Source of the DNA: Clostridia bacterium
Lineage (GTDB): Bacteria; Bacillota; Clostridia; Christensenellales; Pumilibacteraceae
Direction of reading: 5' to 3'
NCBI GenBank assembly: GCA_022793815.1
Contig: JAAWDP010000011.1
Location: 235,213 to 299,212, forward strand
Length of the DNA: 64,000 nt
The notes below the pieces were generated by a model. That model made no database searches. It was not told the origin of the DNA and worked only from the letters and a program-made list of their open reading frames with translations. This document shows positions 34,028 through 43,326 of the stretch, one piece after another. Both the position numbers and the translations under genes were made by a program. Every line of letters starts with the position of its first letter. The first letter of the stretch is position 1.

Positions 34028-35365
34028 ATGGTACATACTTTCGAGTGTATCGGTCGCAATTTCATGCTTGATGTGGAAAGCGGCTCGTTATTTGAGATAG
34101 ACGAACTTACAAAACTTTCCGTCGAAAGACGAAAAGCTCCCGAAGAAGTTTCGGCGGGGGCTTTTTCGCGTTATTCCGCCGAGGATATTTCGGCAGTCGA
34201 GAAAGAAATAGACGAATTGATAAAAGAGGGCGTACTGTTTACAGAGCCTCAAAAACATGCAGAGCCAAAGTACAGCGGAATAATCAAAGCAATGTGTCTT
34301 AATATTTCGCACAATTGCAATTTGCGCTGCGAATACTGTTTTGCCGACGGCGGTACGTACAGCAAAGAGCGCAAGAACATGCCTCTTGACGTTGCAATCA
34401 AAGCAATCGATTTTCTTGTCGCGCACAGCGGGAAAAGACGCAATCTCGAAGTGGACTTTTTCGGCGGGGAGCCGCTTCTCAATTTAGAAGTAGTGAAAAA
34501 AACCGTTGAATATGCCCGCAGTTTGGAAAAAAAATGCGGCAAGAATTTTCGTTTTACAATCACTACCAATGCCGTATTGCTTAACGACGAAATAACCGAA
34601 TACTGCAATAAAGAAATGTATAATGTGGTTGTCAGTATAGACGGGAGAAAAAGTGTACATAATTCGGTGAGAAAAACCGTCGGCGGCAAGGAGTCGTTTG
34701 ATGTAATATTGCAAAACGCTTTGCGTTTCCGTGAAAAGCGCGGCGACAGACAGTATTTCGTCCGCGGAACGTATACCGCGCTTAATACGGACTTTTCCGA
34801 AGACGTGCTTGCTCTCAATGATTTCGGATTCGACTGTATATCGGTCGAGCCCGTGGTTCTTCCCGAAACGCACCGTCTTGCGCTCAAAGACGAGCATACG
34901 GATACGCTTTTAAAACAGTACGACATTCTTGCCGAGGAGTATATTAAAAGGCGTTACACCGAAAAGCATTTCGAATTTTTCCATTTTCTCATGAACTTGA
35001 ACGAGGGGCCGTGCGAAGCGAAACGGTTGACTGGGTGCGGAGCGGGTTGCGAATATGTCGCAGTTTCGCCGGACGGCAGTATTTATCCCTGTCATCAGTT
35101 CGACGGTAACGATGCTTTCATAATCGGCAATGTCTGCGACGGTTCGTTCGATACTGCCATTCCGAAAAAGTTTGCCGCATGCAATGTGACAACGAAAGAA
35201 GATTGTCCTAATTGCTGGGCAAAGTATTATTGCAGCGGCGGCTGCAATGCCAATGCGCTTAATTTTAACGGTAATATAAACAAGCCGTATCGCGGCGCAT
35301 GTGCTCTTATGAAAAAACGCATAGAATGTGCTCTTGCGGTAAACAGCATTTCCGATAAAAATTAA
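34028..35365 (+). CDS. scfB: Thioether cross-link-forming SCIFF peptide maturase (radical SAM/SPASM)
   Basis: ScfB installs thioether bridges in the SCIFF peptide. The protein has 445 residues. An N-terminal peptide-recognition-like part is followed by the radical SAM motif CNLRCEYCF near residue 96. A C-terminal SPASM domain contributes auxiliary 4Fe-4S cysteines (LTGCGAGCEYVAVSPDGSIY followed by PCH, and DCPNCWAKYYCSGGCNAN). VEPVVLPETHRL and FFGGEPLL are further family blocks. ATG 34028 has no clear Shine-Dalgarno sequence; a hairpin abuts the start. It directly follows scfA and is probably cotranscribed with it. Confidence 0.96.
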   Translation: MVHTFECIGRNFMLDVESGSLFEIDELTKLSVERRKAPEEVSAGAFSRYSAEDISAVEKEIDELIKEGVLFTEPQKHAEPKYSGIIKAMCLNISHNCNLRCEYCFADGGTYSKERKNMPLDVAIKAIDFLVAHSGKRRNLEVDFFGGEPLLNLEVVKKTVEYARSLEKKCGKNFRFTITTNAVLLNDEITEYCNKEMYNVVVSIDGRKSVHNSVRKTVGGKESFDVILQNALRFREKRGDRQYFVRGTYTALNTDFSEDVLALNDFGFDCISVEPVVLPETHRLALKDEHTDTLLKQYDILAEEYIKRRYTEKHFEFFHFLMNLNEGPCEAKRLTGCGAGCEYVAVSPDGSIYPCHQFDGNDAFIIGNVCDGSFDTAIPKKFAACNVTTKEDCPNCWAKYYCSGGCNANALNFNGNINKPYRGACALMKKRIECALAVNSISDKN

Positions 35366-35399
35366 ATTCCACTTATCATCAAATAATGGCTTGTTTTGT

Positions 35400-35429
35400 T
35401 TGACGAAACCAACTATTTTATTATATAAT
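35400..35429 (+). promoter_or_regulatory. Promoter of secDF
   Basis: TTGACG (35400-35405), an 18-nt spacer and TATAAT (35424-35429) lie 28 nt before the secD start, which has AGGAGG upstream. Confidence 0.7.
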
Positions 35430-35457
35430 TATCTCATTGTAAACAGGAGGCTTTCAG

Positions 35458-36864
35458 ATGAAGAAAAAATCGTCAATCGTAAAATTATCTGTAATTGGCG
35501 TTGTTCTTATAATCGGAATCGTTTTATCCTTCTGTTCTTTCGATATCGGTCTTACGACTTACAAGTCTTTTGCAAGTTCGATTAAACTCGGTTTGGACCT
35601 TAAAGGCGGTGTTTATGCCGTTTACGAATCCGTAGATGAAAATACCGAAAATCTCGATGAAAGAATGGAAGGCACGAGAACTATGTTGCTTAACCTTTTG
35701 CAGAAAAAAGGTTATCCCGAAGCAACGATAGTCAAAGAGGGTACGTCACGTTTGCGTGTCGAAGTTCCCGATGTGGACAACCCTCAGGAAATATTCAGTA
35801 TAATAGGCAAACCCGCTTCGATACGTTTTGTCCTCGACGAAACAAACGAGCAGGTCATCACCGGCGACCATATAGAAAGGGCAGAGCCGGGATATACTGC
35901 TACCGACGGTTATGTGGTTCAGCTCACGCTTAACTCCGAAGGTGCGGACAGGTTCGCCGACGCAACTACGAATAACATAAACAAAACCATGTCCATTTAT
36001 GTTCAGGTTGCAGGAGAGGAAGAACAGAAAATTTCGTCACCGACCATTTCCGTTGCCATCACGAACGGCAGAGCGGTTATTAACGGTATGCGCGATTACG
36101 ACGAAGCAAAAAATCTTTCCGACCAAATCATGAGCGGTACGTTCTCCGTCAAGCTTTCCCTTATGGACAGTTCTACCGTGTCCGCCACTTTGGGCGAACA
36201 AGCCCTGTTTTACGGCTTGCTTGCGGGAGCAATCGGTCTTGCGCTTGTCATAGTCTTTATGTGTGTCGTGTATAAATTGCTCGGTGCTGCGGCATCCGTA
36301 AGTTTGATTGTTTATACGATTTTGATGTTGTTCTTTTTGGCGGTTATTCCGGGAGTTCAGCTTACGCTTCCTGGTATCGCGGGCATAATACTCAGTTTGG
36401 GTATGGCTGTCGACGCAAACGTCATCATATACGAAAGAATGAAGTACGAATATCGCAACGGCAAATCCATTATGGCGTCGTCTTTTGCGGGTTTCCGCCG
36501 TGCCACTATGGCTATTGTAGACAGTAACGTCACAACGATAATAGCCGGTATAATGCTGTTTATATTCGGAACGGGAAGTATTCGCGGCTTTGCGATTACG
36601 CTTCTTATAGGTATAGTGCTTTCATTATTTACCTCCATGATTGTTACAAGAGGAATAGTGAAGTATTTTATAAACATCAATTCCACAAATCCCAAGCTCT
36701 ACGGTTTCCGTCGCGGTAAGGGCTTTGAGAATGTAGAAGCCGACCAAACGGATGTTTCGGTTCAGCAGCAAATGGATAAAGAGCGTGAAGAAAAAGAAGA
36801 GAAAAAACGCGCTAAGAAAGATAAGGATAAAAACGCAGGAGGATTAGCAAATGAAAATATCTAA
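35458..36864 (+). CDS. secD: Protein translocase subunit SecD
   Basis: SecD uses the proton gradient to pull exported proteins through SecYEG. The protein has 468 residues. An N-terminal helix is followed by the extracellular P1 region starting at LGLDLKGGVYAVYE. The RND-type membrane half carries LTLPGIAGIILSLGMAVDAN and VIIYERMKYE. A strongly charged cytoplasmic tail (EEKEEKKRAKKDKDK) ends it. AGGAGG lies 10 nt before ATG 35458. The end overlaps secF by 14 nt, showing tight coupling. Confidence 0.96.
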   Translation: MKKKSSIVKLSVIGVVLIIGIVLSFCSFDIGLTTYKSFASSIKLGLDLKGGVYAVYESVDENTENLDERMEGTRTMLLNLLQKKGYPEATIVKEGTSRLRVEVPDVDNPQEIFSIIGKPASIRFVLDETNEQVITGDHIERAEPGYTATDGYVVQLTLNSEGADRFADATTNNINKTMSIYVQVAGEEEQKISSPTISVAITNGRAVINGMRDYDEAKNLSDQIMSGTFSVKLSLMDSSTVSATLGEQALFYGLLAGAIGLALVIVFMCVVYKLLGAAASVSLIVYTILMLFFLAVIPGVQLTLPGIAGIILSLGMAVDANVIIYERMKYEYRNGKSIMASSFAGFRRATMAIVDSNVTTIIAGIMLFIFGTGSIRGFAITLLIGIVLSLFTSMIVTRGIVKYFININSTNPKLYGFRRGKGFENVEADQTDVSVQQQMDKEREEKEEKKRAKKDKDKNAGGLANENI

Positions 36865-38137
36865 TCTTCTCGAAAAAGATTTTAAATTGGTGGAAAAGAA
36901 AAAGATTTTCTTTTTGATTCCCGTTGCAATAGTTTTGATTGCTGCGATATTCATGTTGATTTACGGACTTGTGTTCGGCTCTCCGCTGAATCTCGGCACC
37001 GATTTCACGGGCGGATATTCTTTGGATGTAAGACTCGGTACAAAACTTACCGAAGCCAACCGCAGCGAATATGAAAAACAAGTACGCAGCATTATCGAAA
37101 ATCTCGAAAATGAGAACGGCACTTCTTACGGCATTAAAGTCAAAGCTATTCAATTGCAGGGCAGCGGTGATTCGTCGGCATTGCATATCATGTATGAAGC
37201 GGTTGCCGAAGGCGTCGTTATGGATTCCGAGATAAATCCAAAATTGCAGGAAACGCTTCAATCGGCAATATTCAAGATTATTCCCGCCGTTACCGTCGAC
37301 GGCAGTGAAGTTACTCTTGCATATCAGTTTTCGTTTAAGGACGGTCAAAATACGGATTCGGCAAACAGGACTTTCGATTCCGTCAAAACGCGCATAGAGG
37401 GCATAGACGGCTTGCAAGTGAGCTCTGTTGTTTGTTCCGAGGATTACCGTTCCATAATCGTCACTTTGGGTTCTGCGCCCGCCGACGAAATGTTGGATAA
37501 TATAAGAAATGCGGCTACGATAGACGATAAATATTCGGGTCTTGTTTCAATGGGCAGTGCTACCAGTGCGGCGTTTTCTTCCGAACTGTTATGGAGCGCG
37601 TTTGCGGCAATACTCGCATCCGTCGTTTTGATGTTGGTTTATATCGCATTCAGATTCGAATTGACAAGCGGTATATCCGCTATAATAGCGCTTTTCCACG
37701 ATATATTGATAATGTTCTGCTTTATGGTTATTTTCCATATAGAAATCAACAGCACGTTCATTGCGGCTTTGATAACGATTTTGGGATATTCCATAAACAA
37801 TACGATAATCGTGTTCGACCGTATAAGAGAGAACAAAAAGACAATGCTTTCGGGAGAAGGCAATGCAGCGCTTATTGCAAACAAGTCGGTTTCCGAAACA
37901 CTTTTGCGTTCGTTGAATACGACTTTGACTACATTGCTTACAATCGGCATGGTTGCGATTTTGGGCGTAAGAGATATCAAAATTTTCGCATTGCCGATAA
38001 TCATAGGTCTGCTTGCGGGAACATATTCCTCTATATGCATTTCTCCTGCTGTATGGGCTTCTTGGAAAGACAGAAAAAAGAGAAAAGGCGTACAGTCCGA
38101 ATCCAAAGAGCCGACGAAGGCTGTTGCCATCAAATAA
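36851..38137 (+). CDS. secF: Protein translocase subunit SecF
   Basis: SecF pairs with SecD. The protein has 428 residues, longer than the usual 290-320; the periplasmic-side P1 region (about residues 45-235) is expanded. Family marks are NLGTDFTGGYSLDV near the N-terminus and, in the membrane half, FHDILIMFCFMVIF, FIAALITILGYSINNTIIVF followed by DRIRE. A Lys-rich tail follows the last helix. ATG 36851 lies within secD, after GGAGG (36839-36843). Confidence 0.95.
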   Translation: MKISNLLEKDFKLVEKKKIFFLIPVAIVLIAAIFMLIYGLVFGSPLNLGTDFTGGYSLDVRLGTKLTEANRSEYEKQVRSIIENLENENGTSYGIKVKAIQLQGSGDSSALHIMYEAVAEGVVMDSEINPKLQETLQSAIFKIIPAVTVDGSEVTLAYQFSFKDGQNTDSANRTFDSVKTRIEGIDGLQVSSVVCSEDYRSIIVTLGSAPADEMLDNIRNAATIDDKYSGLVSMGSATSAAFSSELLWSAFAAILASVVLMLVYIAFRFELTSGISAIIALFHDILIMFCFMVIFHIEINSTFIAALITILGYSINNTIIVFDRIRENKKTMLSGEGNAALIANKSVSETLLRSLNTTLTTLLTIGMVAILGVRDIKIFALPIIIGLLAGTYSSICISPAVWASWKDRKKRKGVQSESKEPTKAVAIK

Positions 38138-38151
38138 CGGTACAAAATTTT

Positions 38152-38183
38152 AAAATAAGCCTTCGTAAGAGGGCTTATTTTTG
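38152..38183 (+). terminator. Terminator after secDF
   Basis: AAAATAAGCC (38152-38161) pairs perfectly with GGCTTATTTT (38172-38181), loop TTCGTAAGAG, with a T-rich 3' arm. It lies 22 nt before recJ. Confidence 0.8.
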
Positions 38184-38204
38184 TAAAAGCATCGGAAAAA
38201 ATAA

Positions 38205-40583
38205 ATGAATGTAAAATTGAAAAAACGAAATAACAGCGAAGTCGACTCGGCTGCAATCGAAAAAATTGCGGCAAATCTGTCATTGCATCCGAAGTTCGTC
38301 GAGATACTTTTTTCTCGCGGCATAAACAGCGAGAGCGACATAATTCGTTTTTTAAGTTCCGATTCGGACGGATTGCATGACCCTTTTAAAATGAAGGGAA
38401 TGAGTAAGGCGGTCGAACGCTTGAAAAGCGCGGTGGAGAATGACGAAACCGTTGTCGTGTACGGCGATTACGATGCCGACGGAATTTGTGCTGCCGCGAT
38501 TTTGTCGCTTTATCTGAGAGCGTGCGGACTTGATGTCAGAACGCATATTCCCAACAGAATCGGCGACGGATACGGACTGAATATTTCTTCTTTGGAAAAA
38601 ATAATAGAAGATGTTTGCCCCGATTTGATTCTTACTTGCGATTGCGGTATTTCGGGGTATGACGAAATCGAATATTGTTTGGACTTGGGCGTGGATGTGA
38701 TAGTTACAGACCACCATGAAGTTTCAGAAAAAATTCCCGAATGCATTGTGCTTAATCCCAAACAAAGCGATTGTAACTATCCGTGCAAATTTCTGTGCGG
38801 CGCAGGTGTTGCGCTGAAACTTGTCGAGGCTATGGGTGGCAGAGAGGCAATGCTCGAATACTGCGATTTGGCATGTGTGGCTACAATCGCGGATTTAGTC
38901 CCCATGTTGGATGAAAACCGTCTTATCGTTCGGCTCGGCATGAAGGCTGTGACAGAAGGGAAGAATATCGGACTACACTTTTTATTGGACAGTCAGGATT
39001 TGACCGAGTCCGCAACATGTTCCGATATCGCATTTAAAATTGCGCCCAGAATCAACGCGGCAGGACGTATCGGAGATGCTTACCGTGCGTTTGAGATGCT
39101 GACAAGCGACGATACCGAAGTTATCAATTCCATTATCGAAGAAATAAACGAGGCAAATGTCAAAAGAAAAGCGGCATGCGATAAGTTATATGACGAAGCG
39201 GTTGCCGACCTTGTTTATGAAGATTTGGTGAATTTTCGTTGTATAGTTTTGAGCAGCCCCGATTGGGAAAAGGGCATCACGGGAATAGTGGCTGCGCGCC
39301 TTTCAAACGAGTTCAGACGTCCGGCATTTATCATGGTTCCGTCTGGCGACGGCTTTTATAAAGGTACTTGCCGCAGTGTGGAGGGTATAAACATTTACGA
39401 CGCGCTGTCGTCTGTCGGAGATATTTTGACCGAGTTCGGCGGACATAGCCAAGCAGCCGGTTTTTCCATCAAGTCCGAAAATATAGATATTTTCAAGACG
39501 CGCATGAACGAGTATTTGCTGCGTTTTCCGATAGAACATTTTTTGCCGTATTGCTTATACGACGTGGAGTTAAAACCCGAGGAAGTCAATTTCGAATTTA
39601 TCAGGGATTTGGACAGATTGGAGCCTACGGGAAACAGTTTTCCGAAGCCGCTTTTCAAGATGTCTGTTTCGGATTTGTCGGTGGCTTTTTGCAAAACCAA
39701 TATAAATCATACGACATTGACTACGGCGAGCGGATTACAGATATTCGCATTCAATTTCTATAATAAAAATCATTATGCTTTGGGCGATGGCATAAAAGAT
39801 ATGATTGTCGAACTGCAATTGAACGAGTTCAACAACAAAGAGTATTCCCGCGGAGTTCTCAAAGAGATATCGCCAGAAACTTTATACATTAACGACGAAA
39901 CCGCGTCGGCTGTGTATGTGAAATATTCCGAAATGTATGCTTACGCCAAAAGAGCGGAGTATTCTCTGTACGATTTCGACGACTTGAAAAAGGTTGTGGG
40001 CGATAATCCGTTCGGCACAATGATTATTGCATTCGACAGAAAAAACTATGAAGAATTTAATAATTTGTGCGGCGCGCAAACGGCAGTTTTACACGATTAT
40101 ATGTTTCCTTCCTTAAAAAACAATTACACAAGAATCGCCGTTGCACCGGATTTGAATTCGGGCTTTATGCTTTCCGCTTACAATAGAATAATTCTTTTGG
40201 ATAAGCCGATTACAGACGGCTTTATAGGATATTTGAATTCCAAAACAAAAGCCGAAATATTTGTTCCGTCAAGGGACGAGCGGGCACGATTTGTCGCAGG
40301 ACTGCATACTTCCAGACTCGAACTCGGGAAATATTACGATTACATACGGAAGAATACCGATTTATCCGCCGCCAATATTTTCGCGTTTGTAAAGAGTATG
40401 AAAGGACGAGTTGCGGAGCTTGATATATCTCAAATGATGTTGGCAATCAATGTATTTGCGGAGCTCGGGCTTATAAAAACGCAGAGCGACAGATTCCGTA
40501 TAACTCTTGTCAAAGGCGAGCGTCGCGAATTATCCGAATCCAAAATTCTTTCGGAAATGGAAAATTTGAAAAGTAAGCTATGA
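38205..40583 (+). CDS. recJ: Single-stranded-DNA-specific exonuclease RecJ
   Basis: RecJ is a 5'-3' single-strand exonuclease of recombination and mismatch repair. The protein has 792 residues, the long Firmicutes form. DHH-domain motifs are YGDYDADGICAAAILSLYL near residue 85, CDCGISGYDEI, and VTDHHEVSEKIPE near 168. The DHHA1 motif GGHSQAAGFSI lies near 411, followed by the OB fold and a long C-terminal domain typical of Bacillus RecJ. ATG 38205 has only a weak upstream GGAAAA. The stop overlaps the relA start (ATGA). Confidence 0.95.
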   Translation: MNVKLKKRNNSEVDSAAIEKIAANLSLHPKFVEILFSRGINSESDIIRFLSSDSDGLHDPFKMKGMSKAVERLKSAVENDETVVVYGDYDADGICAAAILSLYLRACGLDVRTHIPNRIGDGYGLNISSLEKIIEDVCPDLILTCDCGISGYDEIEYCLDLGVDVIVTDHHEVSEKIPECIVLNPKQSDCNYPCKFLCGAGVALKLVEAMGGREAMLEYCDLACVATIADLVPMLDENRLIVRLGMKAVTEGKNIGLHFLLDSQDLTESATCSDIAFKIAPRINAAGRIGDAYRAFEMLTSDDTEVINSIIEEINEANVKRKAACDKLYDEAVADLVYEDLVNFRCIVLSSPDWEKGITGIVAARLSNEFRRPAFIMVPSGDGFYKGTCRSVEGINIYDALSSVGDILTEFGGHSQAAGFSIKSENIDIFKTRMNEYLLRFPIEHFLPYCLYDVELKPEEVNFEFIRDLDRLEPTGNSFPKPLFKMSVSDLSVAFCKTNINHTTLTTASGLQIFAFNFYNKNHYALGDGIKDMIVELQLNEFNNKEYSRGVLKEISPETLYINDETASAVYVKYSEMYAYAKRAEYSLYDFDDLKKVVGDNPFGTMIIAFDRKNYEEFNNLCGAQTAVLHDYMFPSLKNNYTRIAVAPDLNSGFMLSAYNRIILLDKPITDGFIGYLNSKTKAEIFVPSRDERARFVAGLHTSRLELGKYYDYIRKNTDLSAANIFAFVKSMKGRVAELDISQMMLAINVFAELGLIKTQSDRFRITLVKGERRELSESKILSEMENLKSKL

Positions 40584-42718
40584 ATCCTATTCAAGAAAGG
40601 TATAAAAGCATATTCGGTGCGGAGCAGTCCGAATTACTCGATAATGTTTACGAGTATGCTTTTCGCATGCATGACGGGCAGTTCCGCGACAGCGGCGAGC
40701 CGTATATTATTCATCCGACTGCTGTTGCGAGCATACTGCTCGATTTGGGGCTGGACTGCAATACCATAGCAGCCGCTCTTTTGCATGATTGTATAGAAGA
40801 TACTCCTGCTACGGAAAGCGAATTGCGCACGCTTTTCGGCGATAAGATTACAGAGCTTGTTTTGGGTGTTACCAAACTTGATAAAATTACATTCAAGTCA
40901 AAGGAAGAAGAGCAGGCGGAGAATTTTAGGAGAATGTTTTTTGCTATGGCAAAAGACATTCGTGTCATTCTCATCAAACTTGCGGACAGACTGCACAATA
41001 TGCGCACAGTCGACAGCATTTCCGAAGAAAGACGCCGCGCCATGGCAAAAGAAACTTTGGAAATATATGCGCCTCTCGCGTCGCGGCTCGGACTCAGTTA
41101 TTTCAAATGCGAGCTTGAAGACCTTTGCTTAAAAGTATTGCATCCGCAGGTATACGGTTCGCTGGTAGACGAAGTTTCTTTGAAACGTGCGGAAAGAACC
41201 GAGCTTGTCGCGGCTATTTGCTCTCGGCTCACAAATCTTTTGAGCGAGTTGAATATCAAAGGCGAGGTCAGCGGAAGACCCAAGCATTTTTACAGCATCT
41301 ATAAAAAAATGACCAAGGATAACCGCACGTTTGACCAAATTTACGATTTGACCGCAGTCCGCGTGATTGTCGATACGGTCAGAGACTGCTACGAAGTGCT
41401 CGGTATGATTCATACAATGTGGAAACCGTTGCCGGGTCGATTCAAAGATTATATAGCGGTGCCGAAGCCAAACAATTATCGTTCCTTGCATACCACCGTA
41501 ATAACTTCCTACGGCATGCCTTTCGAAATTCAAATAAGAACTTACGAAATGCATAAGATTGCGGAATACGGTATCGCGGCTCACTGGAAATATAAAGAGA
41601 ACAGAAGCGGCAACAATGACCTCGACGAGAAACTTCAATGGCTTCGCGGTGTAATGGACGTTCAAAGCGAGTCTTCGTCGCCGCAGGAGTTTTACGAATC
41701 GCTCAAACTGGATTTATACAGCGAACAAGTATTTATTTTTACGCCCAAAGGCGATGTTCTTGCTTTGCCGGAAGGCGCCACGCCCGTGGATTTTGCGTAT
41801 TGTGTTCACAGTGCGATAGGCAATAAATGCATCGGAGCAAAGATAAACGGAAAAATAGTACCGCTGGAAACCAAATTGCAAATGGGTGATTATGTCGAAA
41901 TAATCACTGCAAACAATTCCAAAGGTCCCAGCCGAGATTGGTTGCGTTTTGTAAAAACAGGTCAGGCAAAAACAAAAATCAAGGCGTTCTTAAAAAAAGA
42001 GTTAAAAGAGGACAATATAAAAAAGGGCAAGGAAATGTTGGAGCGCGAGGCGAAAAACAGAGGTTATTCGTTATCTGCGCTTATGATGCCCAAATGGCTT
42101 GATATAGTCATGCAAAGGTATTCCATTTCGTCAATAGACGACCTTTATGCGTCTGTCGGTTACGGCGGATTTACAGTCAATCAAATCCTTTTGAAACTTA
42201 TCGATTTTTACAATAAAGAAATTGCAACGACGCGAGAGTTTCATAAGGAAGGTTCCAAGCAGAACCGTCATGACGGACAGGGCATCGTCGTCAACGGACA
42301 CAGCGATTTGCTTGTTCGTTTGGCAAAATGCTGTTCACCCGTACCGGGCGACGAAATCGTGGGATTTATTTCGCGCGGAAGAGGAGTCGCCATACACCGC
42401 ACAAGCTGTCCCAATCTGAAAAATGCCGAGCAATTCAGGCTTATCGAAGCACATTGGGAAAACGTGCCTACTTCGTCGTTTGTGGTGAATTTGCAGGTTC
42501 ATGCGACCAACAGCAGCGGTTTGCTTCTTAAACTTACTGCGCTTATATCGGAAATGAAACTGTCTATCGACAGTCTTAACGCCCGTGTCGACAAAAGCCG
42601 AAAGGCAGTCATCGATGTCGGGGTGAAAGTATACCGTTTGGAAGATATAGATGCACTGATGAAAAAAATTCAGTCCATCTCCGAAGTCGAAAATGTTTTC
42701 AGGAGTACGGGAGCATGA
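40580..42718 (+). CDS. relA: Bifunctional (p)ppGpp synthetase/hydrolase RelA/SpoT
   Basis: This enzyme makes and degrades (p)ppGpp in the stringent response. The protein has 712 residues. The HD hydrolase domain contains LLHDCIEDTPA near residue 69 and KLADRLHNMRTV. The synthetase domain contains GRFKDYIAVPKPNNYRSLHT near 290. A TGS domain (VFIFTPKGDVLALPEGATPV), a zinc-finger-like CCSPVPGDEIVG and a C-terminal ACT domain follow. Both active sites look intact, as in Rel of Firmicutes. It is coupled to recJ and to the MBL hydrolase by 4-nt overlaps. Confidence 0.96.
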   Translation: MNPIQERYKSIFGAEQSELLDNVYEYAFRMHDGQFRDSGEPYIIHPTAVASILLDLGLDCNTIAAALLHDCIEDTPATESELRTLFGDKITELVLGVTKLDKITFKSKEEEQAENFRRMFFAMAKDIRVILIKLADRLHNMRTVDSISEERRRAMAKETLEIYAPLASRLGLSYFKCELEDLCLKVLHPQVYGSLVDEVSLKRAERTELVAAICSRLTNLLSELNIKGEVSGRPKHFYSIYKKMTKDNRTFDQIYDLTAVRVIVDTVRDCYEVLGMIHTMWKPLPGRFKDYIAVPKPNNYRSLHTTVITSYGMPFEIQIRTYEMHKIAEYGIAAHWKYKENRSGNNDLDEKLQWLRGVMDVQSESSSPQEFYESLKLDLYSEQVFIFTPKGDVLALPEGATPVDFAYCVHSAIGNKCIGAKINGKIVPLETKLQMGDYVEIITANNSKGPSRDWLRFVKTGQAKTKIKAFLKKELKEDNIKKGKEMLEREAKNRGYSLSALMMPKWLDIVMQRYSISSIDDLYASVGYGGFTVNQILLKLIDFYNKEIATTREFHKEGSKQNRHDGQGIVVNGHSDLLVRLAKCCSPVPGDEIVGFISRGRGVAIHRTSCPNLKNAEQFRLIEAHWENVPTSSFVVNLQVHATNSSGLLLKLTALISEMKLSIDSLNARVDKSRKAVIDVGVKVYRLEDIDALMKKIQSISEVENVFRSTGA

Positions 42719-43326
42719 AGAACGTATACAGAATTTCGGGCGGTCCGCTGTTTTCCAATTCTTATATTCTTACCGAAAACAACAGCGACTGTATCGTAGT
42801 GGATTGCTGCGACGGAGACAAAATCTTGCGCTTTTTGCATGATAACGGTCTTAAATGTCGGGCAGTGTTTCTCACGCATGCTCATTTCGACCATTGTATG
42901 AATGTTTCCGAACTTGCGAAAGAAGGAGCGGGAATTTATATGCATGAAGCCGATATTCCGCTTATTCACTCATCGGATAATCTTGCGGAAACCATGGGTG
43001 CGGATTTCAAACCGTTCGACGTTGATGTCAAAGTTGCCGACGGCGATATTTACAGTTTGTGCTCAATGACGGTAAAAGTAATACATACGCCCGGGCATAC
43101 TCGCGGAGGAGTGTGTTATTTGGTAGACGACGAAATAATTTTCAGCGGAGACACTCTTTTTCGTATGTCTGTCGGCAGAACGGATTTTCCGGGCGGCAAT
43201 GCGCGCGAATTGGCTGATTCCGTGAAAGAAAAACTTTTTACTTTACAGAAAAACTATTCGGTTTATCCGGGACATGACGAAGCGACGAATATTTTTTTCG
43301 AGAGAGAAAATAACAGATATGTATAA
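42715..43326 (+). CDS. MBL-fold metallo-hydrolase (glyoxalase II-like)
   Basis: This 203-residue metallo-beta-lactamase-fold hydrolase has the metal motif LTHAHFDHCMN, the later ligands IHTPGHTRGGVCYLV, FSGDTLFRMSVGRTDFPGG and YPGHDEATN. This is the YcbL/glyoxalase-II-like subgroup often encoded next to relA and hemZ in Firmicutes. The substrate is not known. It starts with an ATGA overlap on relA and overlaps the hemZ start by 8 nt. Confidence 0.92.
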   Translation: MKNVYRISGGPLFSNSYILTENNSDCIVVDCCDGDKILRFLHDNGLKCRAVFLTHAHFDHCMNVSELAKEGAGIYMHEADIPLIHSSDNLAETMGADFKPFDVDVKVADGDIYSLCSMTVKVIHTPGHTRGGVCYLVDDEIIFSGDTLFRMSVGRTDFPGGNARELADSVKEKLFTLQKNYSVYPGHDEATNIFFERENNRYV

